This document shows positions 54,659 through 61,987 of a DNA stretch of 64,000 nucleotides, piece after piece (the stretch's first letter is position 1; the number at the start of each line of letters is the position of its first letter). Position numbers and translations under genes: made by a program. The notes beneath the pieces are model-generated. The model was not told the origin of the DNA and did not search any database. It worked only from the letters and a program-made list of their open reading frames with translations. Origin of the DNA: Streptomyces sp. M92 (GTDB lineage: Bacteria; Actinomycetota; Actinomycetes; Streptomycetales; Streptomycetaceae); assembly GCF_028473745.1 (NCBI RefSeq), contig NZ_CP101137.1, forward strand, positions 6,889,501 to 6,953,500. Reading direction: 5' to 3'.

Positions 54659-55567
54659 TTACCAGTTCGGCGGGCTTGCTATCGAGCGGGACAGGACCTC
54701 GTCCAGGACTCTCGCCGTTTCCGGTACGTCGAGCTGGGAGTTGTCGATGATCGGGAGGCCGGAGCCGTACCAGCCGGCCATGCGGCCGTGGATGCGGGCG
54801 ACTTCCTCGTCGGTGAGGCGGCGGTTGCCGCTGCGTTCGGCGTTGCGTTCCAGGACGATGTCCAGGCCCGGCAGGAGGACGACCGGGAGCAGGCCGGGTC
54901 CGACGTGCCGCTTCCAGCCGCCGAGGCCGACGACCGGGCGGTCCGGGAAGACCGCGTCGTCGAGGATGCAGGAGATGCCGTTGGCGAGGAAGTTCCGGGC
55001 GGAGAAACCGCAGGTGCGGCGGGCGAGGCGGTACTGCGCCTCGCTGTTCTCGTTCCACCCGGTCTGGGGGTCGGCGAAGCCGGAGCGGACCCACTCGCGG
55101 ACGTCGTCGAGGCTGATGTGCGCGGTGGGCACCCGGCGGTGGTCCGCCCAGTACTTGGCGACGCTGGTCTTGCCCGCGCCCGCGGGGCCGATGAGCAGTA
55201 CCGCGAGCGTGGCCGAGGCGGGGTCGGGCAGGGCCGTCGCGGCCGGCGGGACGCTGGGCACGGCCACGGGAGCGCCGGGCGGCAGCGGAACGTGGCCGGT
55301 GGTGCCGGCGGTGTCCGGCGTGGATGGGACGGGGGCGGCCCGGTGGGTGCCATGCGGGCCCTGGGCCCGCTGGGAGGCCGGGGCCTGCTGGGGAGCCACG
55401 GGGTGCGGAGGCGGGGCCTGCGCGGGATATCCCGGCGCCGCGGGGGGCGGTACCGGGGCGGCCGGCTGGTGCGGGCCCGGGTGGTGTGCGGCCGGGGACC
55501 AGCCGACGGCCGGTCCGTGCCCCGGCTGAGGGGGCGGCGGCAGCGGAGAACCCACTGCGTGCTGCAT
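54659..55567 (-). CDS. Proline-rich P-loop ATP/GTP-binding protein
   Basis: The 302-residue protein starts with about 110 residues dominated by Pro, Ala, His and Gly that are probably disordered, followed by a P-loop kinase-like domain (about 118-300): Walker A VLLIGPAGAGKTSVAKYWAD, then ISLDDVREWVRSGFADPQTGWNENSEAQYRLARRT. The layout resembles zeta-toxin-like or polynucleotide-kinase-like ATPases, but I cannot name a substrate. It lies between the terminator that ends aroB and the M24-family gene, on the same strand. Confidence 0.75.
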   Translation of the reverse strand: MQHAVGSPLPPPPQPGHGPAVGWSPAAHHPGPHQPAAPVPPPAAPGYPAQAPPPHPVAPQQAPASQRAQGPHGTHRAAPVPSTPDTAGTTGHVPLPPGAPVAVPSVPPAATALPDPASATLAVLLIGPAGAGKTSVAKYWADHRRVPTAHISLDDVREWVRSGFADPQTGWNENSEAQYRLARRTCGFSARNFLANGISCILDDAVFPDRPVVGLGGWKRHVGPGLLPVVLLPGLDIVLERNAERSGNRRLTDEEVARIHGRMAGWYGSGLPIIDNSQLDVPETARVLDEVLSRSIASPPNW

Positions 55568-55645
55568 CCGGTGCCACTCCGTCTCGTACAGGCGATGGGC
55601 GCTGACGGCGGGAGGGAGGTGGCCCGCCCGCTGCTACCGAACGGT

Positions 55646-55685
55646 ACCGCCCCCGGCCGTCGTTTGGTGAACGGCCGGGGGCGGT
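55646..55685 (-). terminator. Terminator hairpin after aroB
   Basis: ACCGCCCCCGGCCGT (55646-55660) and ACGGCCGGGGGCGGT (55671-55685) form a perfect 15-bp stem with a 10-nt loop, 50 bp after the aroB stop. It separates the shikimate genes from the P-loop protein gene. Confidence 0.85.
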
Positions 55686-55735
55686 GTGAAGTGCCCGTCT
55701 CGCAAGGCGAATCGGACGGAAGGTACGCCGGGGTA

Positions 55736-56827
55736 CTACTCGCCCACCTCGCCGTAGGCGGCGAGGAGGACGGCCGGGTCGGGGCCCTCCAGCACCGTGG
55801 GCTTGGCGAGGCCGTCCAGGACGATGAAGCGCAGCAGGTCGCCGCGGGACTTCTTGTCGACCTTCATGTTCTCGACGAGCTTGGGCCACTGGTCGTAGCG
55901 GTAGTGCAGCGGCAGGCCGACCGCCTCGAGGATGGTGCGGTGCCGGTCGGCGGTGGCGTCGTCCAGGCGGCCCGCGAGGCGGCCCAGTTCGGCGGCGAAG
56001 TGCATGCCGACGGAGACGGCGGCGCCGTGGCGCCACTTGTAGCGCTCGTTCTTCTCGATGGCGTGGCCCAGGGTGTGGCCGTAGTTGAGGATCTCCCTGA
56101 GACCGGCTTCCTTCAGGTCGGAGGAGACGACTTCCGCCTTGACCTTGATGGAGCGCACGATCAGCTCGGTGGTGTGCGGTCCGGCCGGGGTGCGCGCGGC
56201 CTGCGGGTCGGCCTCGATCAGGTCCAGGATCGCCGGGTCGGCGATGAAGCCGGCCTTGATGACCTCGGCGAGTCCGGAGACGTAGTCGTTGACCGGCAGC
56301 GAGTCCAGCGCGGCCAGGTCGCACAGGACACCGGCCGGCGGGTGGAAGGAGCCGACGAGGTTCTTGCCCTCGGCGGTGTTGATGCCGGTCTTGCCGCCGA
56401 CGGCCGCGTCCACCATGGCCAGCACGGTGGTGGGCACGGCGATCCAGCGCACGCCGCGCAGCCAGGTCGCGGCCACGAAGCCGGCCAGGTCGGTGCTGGC
56501 GCCGCCGCCGACGCCGACGACGACGTCGGTGCGGGTGAAGCCGGACTGGCCGAGCGCCTTCCAGCAGTAGGCGGCGACCTCGGCGGTCTTGGCCTCCTCG
56601 GCGTTGGGCACCTGGATGGCGATCGCCTCGTAGCCCTGCTCGGCGAGGTCGGCGCGCAGCGCGTCACCGGTCTCGGCGAGGGCCTCGGGGTGGATGACCG
56701 CGACCCGCTTGGCCCTCTCGCCGATCAGACCGCCCAGCTCGCCGAGGAGCTGACGGCCCACCAGGACCTCGTAGGGGTCGGATCCCGCGGTGCCGCCGAC
56801 CTGGATCCGGGTGACTGCTTCGCTCAT
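55736..56827 (-). CDS. aroB: 3-dehydroquinate synthase
   Basis: AroB closes DAHP to 3-dehydroquinate using NAD and a divalent metal. The 363-residue protein carries VVGVGGGASTDLAGFVAATWLRGVRWIAVPTTVLAMVDAAVGGKTGIN (about 100-147), the metal ligands in GLAEVIKAGFI and in ILNYGHTLGHAIE, and HGAAVSVGMHFA. ATG 56827 overlaps the aroK stop (ATGA). Last gene of the aroC-aroK-aroB unit. Confidence 0.97.
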   Translation of the reverse strand: MSEAVTRIQVGGTAGSDPYEVLVGRQLLGELGGLIGERAKRVAVIHPEALAETGDALRADLAEQGYEAIAIQVPNAEEAKTAEVAAYCWKALGQSGFTRTDVVVGVGGGASTDLAGFVAATWLRGVRWIAVPTTVLAMVDAAVGGKTGINTAEGKNLVGSFHPPAGVLCDLAALDSLPVNDYVSGLAEVIKAGFIADPAILDLIEADPQAARTPAGPHTTELIVRSIKVKAEVVSSDLKEAGLREILNYGHTLGHAIEKNERYKWRHGAAVSVGMHFAAELGRLAGRLDDATADRHRTILEAVGLPLHYRYDQWPKLVENMKVDKKSRGDLLRFIVLDGLAKPTVLEGPDPAVLLAAYGEVGE

Positions 56828-57339
56828 GCTTCTTTCAACTCCAGTGCGTCCAGGGCGGCTTCGGCGACTTCTTCGGGCGTACGGCCGTCGGTGGCCACGA
56901 CGACCGTGGCCACCTCCTCGTAGAGGTGGCGGCGGGCCTCCATCAGTTCGCGCCACTGTTTGCGCGGATTGACGGCGAGCAGCGGGCGCGCGGCGTTCAG
57001 GCCGGTGCGCTTGACGGCCTCCTCGACTTCCATCGAGAGGTAGACGACGCGCTGCCCGGCGAGCAGCGCCCGGGTGCCGGCGTCCAGGATCGCGCCGCCG
57101 CCGAGGGCGAGGACACCCTCGTGCTCGGCGAGCCCGGTCCGCACGGCCTCCTTCTCCAGGGCCCGGAAGGCGGCCTCGCCCTCGTCGACGAAGATCTCGG
57201 CGATGGCCCGGCCCTGCGCGGCGACGATGTCCGCGTCCGTGTCCCGGTAGCCGGTGCCCAGGCGCTCGGCCAGCAGCTGCCCGACGGTGGACTTGCCGAC
57301 CCCCATCGGGCCGACCAGGACGATCAGCGGGGCGCTCAC
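56824..57339 (-). CDS. aroK: Shikimate kinase
   Basis: AroK phosphorylates shikimate. The 171-residue protein has the P-loop LVGPMGVGKSTVGQLLAERL, the shikimate-binding DTDADIVAAQGRAIAEIFVDEGEAAFR with conserved Asp and Arg, and LALGGGAILDAGTR. The GTG at 57339 overlaps the aroC stop (GTGA) and the stop overlaps aroB, so the three are translationally coupled. Confidence 0.97.
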   Translation of the reverse strand: MSAPLIVLVGPMGVGKSTVGQLLAERLGTGYRDTDADIVAAQGRAIAEIFVDEGEAAFRALEKEAVRTGLAEHEGVLALGGGAILDAGTRALLAGQRVVYLSMEVEEAVKRTGLNAARPLLAVNPRKQWRELMEARRHLYEEVATVVVATDGRTPEEVAEAALDALELKEA

Positions 57340-58520
57340 CGGATCGCCAGGTTGTCGAGGTAGGACCGCACGTTGCGGCGGGTCTCACGCACGCTGTCGC
57401 CGCCGAACTTCTCCGCCACCGCGTCCGCCAGGACCAGGGCGACCATCGCCTCGGCGACGATACCGGCGGCCGGCACGGCGGACACGTCGGAGCGCTGGTG
57501 GTGGGCCTGCGTGGCCTCGCCGGTGGTGACGTCCACGGTCTTCAGGGCGCGCGGCACGGTGGCGATCGGCTTCATCGCGGCGCGCACCCGCAGCAGCTCA
57601 CCGGTGGTGAGGCCGCCCTCGGTGCCGCCGGAGCGGCCGGAGACGCGGCGGATGCCCTCGTCCGTCTGCACGATCTCGTCGTGGGCCTGGGAGCCGGGCA
57701 CCCGGGCCAGCTCGAAGCCGTCGCCGATCTCGACGCCCTTGATCGCCTGGATGCCCATCAGCGCGCCCGCGAGCCGTGCGTCGAGCTTGCGGTCCCAGTG
57801 GACGTGGGAGCCGAGGCCCACCGGCACGTCGTAGGCGAGGATCTCCACGACGCCGCCGAGGGTGTCGCCGTCCTTGTGGGCCTGGTCGATCTCGGCGACC
57901 ATCGCCTTCGAGGCGTCGGCGTCCAGGCAGCGCACGGGGTCGGCGTCCAGCTTCTCGACGTCGGCCGGCGTCGGGTACACGCCCTGGGGGGCCTTCACGG
58001 AGCACAGCTCGACGACATGGCTGACGATCTCGACGCCGGTCGTCTCCTTCAGGTACGACCGGGCCACCGCGCCCAGCGCCACCCGGGCCGCCGTCTCCCG
58101 GGCGGAGGCGCGCTCCAGGATCGGGCGGGCCTCGTCGAAGCCGTACTTCTGCATGCCGGCGAGGTCGGCGTGCCCGGGGCGCGGGCGGGTCAGCGGCGCG
58201 TTGCGGGCCAGACCGGCCAGCACCTCCGGGTCGACCGGGTCGGCCGCCATGACCTGCTCCCACTTGGGCCACTCGGTGTTGCCCACCATGACCGCGACCG
58301 GGGAACCGAGGGTGAGTCCGTGCCGGACACCGCCGAGGAAGGTGACCTCATCACGCTCGAACTTCATCCGCGCACCGCGGCCGTAGCCGAGCCGCCGCCT
58401 CGCCAGATGGTCCGCCACCATGTCCGTGGTGATCGGCACGCCGGCGGGCAGACCCTCCAGCGTCGCGACGAGTGCGGGACCGTGGGACTCCCCCGCGGTC
58501 AGCCAGCGCAACCTGCTCAA
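57336..58520 (-). CDS. aroC: Chorismate synthase
   Basis: AroC makes chorismate from EPSP using reduced FMN. The 394-residue protein has the signatures LTAGESHGPALVATLEGLPAG near the start, RPGHADLAGMQKYGFDEARPILERASARETAARVALGAVAR and SGRSGGTEGGLTTGELLRVRAAMKPIATV. Translation starts at TTG 58520, preceded by GAGGAG at five bases, an uncommon start codon. First gene of the aroC-aroK-aroB unit; a 186-bp gap separates it from aroE. Confidence 0.97.
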   Translation of the reverse strand: MSRLRWLTAGESHGPALVATLEGLPAGVPITTDMVADHLARRRLGYGRGARMKFERDEVTFLGGVRHGLTLGSPVAVMVGNTEWPKWEQVMAADPVDPEVLAGLARNAPLTRPRPGHADLAGMQKYGFDEARPILERASARETAARVALGAVARSYLKETTGVEIVSHVVELCSVKAPQGVYPTPADVEKLDADPVRCLDADASKAMVAEIDQAHKDGDTLGGVVEILAYDVPVGLGSHVHWDRKLDARLAGALMGIQAIKGVEIGDGFELARVPGSQAHDEIVQTDEGIRRVSGRSGGTEGGLTTGELLRVRAAMKPIATVPRALKTVDVTTGEATQAHHQRSDVSAVPAAGIVAEAMVALVLADAVAEKFGGDSVRETRRNVRSYLDNLAIR

Positions 58521-58706
58521 CGGTGCTCCTCAGTGCTCGCGCCCCGGTTATGCCTTGCGTACGCGTCCTGACCACGTACGGCAACGGCCCGACCGGGTGC
58601 GCGGCCCCGGCCCGCCACCTCCGATCCTCCCACGTCCGCGGGTACGGTCCGGAATCGGTCCGCTGGACGGACAGGGCGCGAGCGGGCCCCGGCTCCGCGA
58701 GGAGGG

Positions 58707-59543
58707 TCAGCCGGCGAGCGCGCGCTCCCCGGCCGCGCGCATCGCCGCGAGCGGGGCCGGCGACCGGCCGGTCATCCGCTCCACCTGGAGCACCGCCTGG
58801 TGCAGCAGCAGGTCGAGGCCGCCGACGACGGCGCCGCCGTACGCGGACCAGCGGGCGGCGAGTGTGGTGGGCCACGGGTCGTAGAGCACGTCGAAGAGGG
58901 TCGCGGGCATCTCCGGGACGGCGGCGGCGAGGGCGTCGGTGGTGCCGGCCGGGGTGGTGGCCACGACCAGCGGGGCGCGCAGCGCCTCCTCGGCGTCCAC
59001 CCAGTCGGCGATGCGCACGTCGGCCTCCAGCCGCTCGGCCCAGCTCCGCATCTCGGCGGCGCGCGCCTCGCTGCGGACGTAGACGGCGATCTCGCCGGTG
59101 CAGATCCGGGCCAGGGCGGCCAGCGCGGAGGAGGCGGTGGCGCCGGCGCCGAGGATCGCGGCGGTCTCGGTCTTCTCGATGCCGTGCTCGCGCAGGGCAG
59201 CGACCATGCCCGGGATATCCGTGTTGTCGCCGGTTTTGCGGCCGTCCTCGGTGAAGACGACGGTGTTGACCGCGTCCACGGAGGCGGCGGTCTCGCTGAC
59301 CGAGTCGAGCAGCGGGATGACAGCCCGCTTCAGCGGCATGGTCAGCGACAGTCCCGCCCACTCGGGGCCGAGCGTCTCGAAGAAGCCCGGCAGGGCCGCC
59401 TCGTCGACGTCGAACCGGTCGTACGTCCAGTCGTCCAGGCCCAGCTCGGCGTAGGCGGCGCGGTGCAGCACCGGGGAGAGCGAGTGCGCGATCGGAGAGC
59501 CGAGGACGGCGGCCCGGCGACGGTCAGTTGCCGGAGCTGGCAT
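58707..59543 (-). CDS. aroE: Shikimate dehydrogenase
   Basis: AroE reduces 3-dehydroshikimate to shikimate with NADPH. The 278-residue protein has the substrate site in LGSPIAHSLSPVLHRAAYAELGL (about 14-36), the catalytic Lys in LSLTMPLKRAVIPLLD and the NADPH-binding ILGAGATASSALAAL. Its ATG lies inside the 3' end of mltG (20-bp overlap), which ties it to that transcript. The other shikimate genes follow after 186 bp. Confidence 0.95.
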   Translation of the reverse strand: MPAPATDRRRAAVLGSPIAHSLSPVLHRAAYAELGLDDWTYDRFDVDEAALPGFFETLGPEWAGLSLTMPLKRAVIPLLDSVSETAASVDAVNTVVFTEDGRKTGDNTDIPGMVAALREHGIEKTETAAILGAGATASSALAALARICTGEIAVYVRSEARAAEMRSWAERLEADVRIADWVDAEEALRAPLVVATTPAGTTDALAAAVPEMPATLFDVLYDPWPTTLAARWSAYGGAVVGGLDLLLHQAVLQVERMTGRSPAPLAAMRAAGERALAG

Positions 59544-61284
59544 TGTATTTGTCCTTCAGTTTCAGGAACTCGTCGTGTGTCCTGGCGAACTCGGTCTTGC
59601 TCACGCCGTCGGTGGCGACGAAGTACATCCAGCCGTCGCTCGTCGGGTCGAGTGCCGCCTTCAGCGCCTCTTCGCCGGGGTTGCCGATGGGGCCGGGCGG
59701 CAGTCCCTTGTTGGTGTATGTGTTGTACGGGTCCGGGTTGCTGTTGATCTCGGACTCGCTGATGCGGATCTTGCTCTGGCCCATCAGGTAGTTGAAGGTC
59801 GAGTCGAACTGAAGCTCCTGGTTCGTCTCGGTGTTGGTGGGTTTGAGCCGGTTGTAGATGACCTCGGACATCTTGCGGAAGTCCTCGTGGGTCTTGCCCT
59901 CGGCCTGCACGAGGCTCGCCACGGTGAGCAACTGCCAGGGGCCCTTGAGGCCCAGGCCCTCCGCCTTCTCCTCGAGCCCGATCTTCTCGTACTGCTCGTT
60001 GGCCCGCGCCACCATCTGCTTCAGCACTTCCTCGGGCTTCTGCCCCTTGGCCGCCGAGTAGCTGGACGGGTAGAGGAACCCTTCCAGCGGGTCCTTCACG
60101 TCCTTGTGGTTCATCGCCCATTCGGGCAGGCCGAGACTCTTCCACTCGGTCTTGGCGACCTTGGCCGTGGTGCCTTCGTCCACGCCGAGCTGCTTGTCGA
60201 TCATCTTGTAGACGTCGACGTTGCGTTTGCCCTCGGCGATGATCAGGTTGCTGCGGCTCTTGGGGTTGAGCAGGAGTTCGACCGCGCTCGCGGCCGACAT
60301 CTCCTTCTGCAGCGTGTAGACGCCGTCCTGGATGCTCTTGCCGCGCGGGTTGCTCTGCTGGGCGGCGATGAAGGCGTCGACGCTCTTCACCACGCCCTTG
60401 CGTTTGAGCTCCTGGCCGATCGTCGAGCCGCCGGCACCCTTGGGGATGGTGACGGTGACCTGCTCACCGTTGCCGTCGCCCGCGTAGTCGGGAGCCGCGC
60501 CGAAACGTTCCTGGTAGAACTGGTAGCCGAAGTACCCGATACCCGCGACGCCGCCGCCGAGTACCAGGCAGACCACCAGGCACGCGCATCCGTTGCGGCG
60601 CTTCTTGGGCTTCCCGCCGCCCCGGGTCCTGCGCTCGCCGCGGCCGTCACCGGCGGTCTCGTCGTCGCCCTCCTCCGGGTCCCCGCCCGCGAAGAAGGTG
60701 TGCTCGCCCTCGTCGGGGCCCGGGTCCCAGTCGGTCCGCTGCGGTTCGGGCTCGGCGCGCCGGCGCGTGGGCGGTTCCGGCGGCGGATAGGCCTCCGGGG
60801 TGCTGTAGTAGTCAGGCTGGTCCGGGCCGTAGGCGGCCTGCTGGCCGTAGGGGTCCGACGGGTCGGCCGGGTACTGCGCCTGGGGCTGGGCGCCGGAGCC
60901 CCACGCGCCGTCGCCATAGCCCTGCTGGTGCTGGGGGTGCGCTTGGTCGCCGTACTGCTGATCACGGTACTGCTGGTCGCCGTACTGCTGGTCGTACTGC
61001 TGTTGGTCGTACTGCGGCCGGCCGTACTGGTCGTACTGCGGCTCGGGCTGCTGCTGCCCGTACTGGTCGTACTGCGGCTGGTGACCGTATGCGGGCTGGC
61101 CGCCGTCGCCCCAGTCGCCGTACTGCTGCTGCGACTGCGGCTGCTCCGGATACTGCTGCGGCTGGCCGCCGTAGGGGGGCTGCTGACCCGTGTGGGTCTG
61201 CTGCCCGCCCCATCCGCCGTCCCCGTACAACGGGTCCTCCGGATGCCACGGTTCGGGGCCTTGGCCCCGGCCATACTCAGTCAT
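59524..61284 (-). CDS. mltG: Endolytic transglycosylase MltG with Gln/Tyr-rich N-terminus
   Basis: MltG cuts nascent peptidoglycan strands and sets their length. The 586-residue protein has a long cytoplasmic N-terminus (about 1-230) rich in Gln, Tyr, Asp and Gly, with repeated QYDQYG- and QQYGDQ-like units, then a basic patch, one membrane helix (about 232-258) and the extracellular YceG domain (about 280-580). ASLVQAEGKTHEDF holds the conserved catalytic Glu, and NTYTNKGLPPGPIGNPGEEALKAAL is a family signature. ATG 61284 is the start. Confidence 0.94.
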   Translation of the reverse strand: MTEYGRGQGPEPWHPEDPLYGDGGWGGQQTHTGQQPPYGGQPQQYPEQPQSQQQYGDWGDGGQPAYGHQPQYDQYGQQQPEPQYDQYGRPQYDQQQYDQQYGDQQYRDQQYGDQAHPQHQQGYGDGAWGSGAQPQAQYPADPSDPYGQQAAYGPDQPDYYSTPEAYPPPEPPTRRRAEPEPQRTDWDPGPDEGEHTFFAGGDPEEGDDETAGDGRGERRTRGGGKPKKRRNGCACLVVCLVLGGGVAGIGYFGYQFYQERFGAAPDYAGDGNGEQVTVTIPKGAGGSTIGQELKRKGVVKSVDAFIAAQQSNPRGKSIQDGVYTLQKEMSAASAVELLLNPKSRSNLIIAEGKRNVDVYKMIDKQLGVDEGTTAKVAKTEWKSLGLPEWAMNHKDVKDPLEGFLYPSSYSAAKGQKPEEVLKQMVARANEQYEKIGLEEKAEGLGLKGPWQLLTVASLVQAEGKTHEDFRKMSEVIYNRLKPTNTETNQELQFDSTFNYLMGQSKIRISESEINSNPDPYNTYTNKGLPPGPIGNPGEEALKAALDPTSDGWMYFVATDGVSKTEFARTHDEFLKLKDKYNASSGN

Positions 61285-61409
61285 CGATCCCCTAGAGCCG
61301 CGAGGCGGGGGTGCCCGGCCTGTCATGGGGGCCGGCTTCCGTTCCGCCTCTTGCTGTGCGGTGGCTGTTCGAATGCCTCCGCATCGCGCGGAACGTTACC
61401 GTATCGCGA

Positions 61410-61952
61410 TCAGATGACCACTTCGACGCCCTCGCCGGGTGGCCTGCCTGACACCCGTTCGGATTCCAGGGCCTGCTGGAGGATGATCACAGCTGCGGCC
61501 TGGTCGATGACGGACCGGCCCTTCTTCGACTTCACGCCCGAGGCGCGCAGTCCCTGACTCGCCGTCACCGTCGTCATCCGCTCGTCGACGAGCCGGACCG
61601 GGACCGGTGCGATGCCCCGGGCCAGCTCCTGCGCGAAGCGCCTGACCTTGGCCGCGGCCGGGCCCTCGCCTCCCTTGAGGGAGCGGGGGAGACCGACGAC
61701 GACCTCGATCGGCTCGTACTCCTCGACCAGTGCGCGCAGCCGGCGCTGCGCCGCCTGGACGTCGCGGCCGGGGACGGTCTCCACCGGGGTGGCGAGAATC
61801 CCGTCGGGGTCGCAGGAGGCGACCCCGATGCGGGCGTCCCCGACGTCGACGGCCAGGCGGCGGCCGCGGCGCACGGCCGGACCGCCGTCCGTCCGATCAT
61901 CCGTCCGGCCGCCCGTAGGCTCGTCCGTCCGGCCGTTCGTACGGTCATCCAT
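61410..61952 (-). CDS. ruvX: Putative pre-16S rRNA nuclease (RuvX/YqgF)
   Basis: This RNase H-fold protein is implicated in 16S rRNA 5'-end processing. The core starts LAVDVGDARIGVASCDP (first catalytic Asp), carries VVGLPRSLKGGEGPAAAKVRRFA and LVDERMTTVTASQGLRASGVKSKKGRSVIDQAAAVIILQQAL with the last acidic residues. The start is uncertain: ATG 61952 gives 180 residues and has a distant GGAGGG; GTG 61991 would overlap the alaS stop as GTGA and add 13 residues. Either way the N-terminus holds Arg-Thr-Asp repeats encoded by imperfect GGACGG repeats. Confidence 0.88.
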   Translation of the reverse strand: MDDRTNGRTDEPTGGRTDDRTDGGPAVRRGRRLAVDVGDARIGVASCDPDGILATPVETVPGRDVQAAQRRLRALVEEYEPIEVVVGLPRSLKGGEGPAAAKVRRFAQELARGIAPVPVRLVDERMTTVTASQGLRASGVKSKKGRSVIDQAAAVIILQQALESERVSGRPPGEGVEVVI

Positions 61953-61987
61953 CCGGCCGTCGTCCCTCCGGCCGTTCGCCGCGCCGC

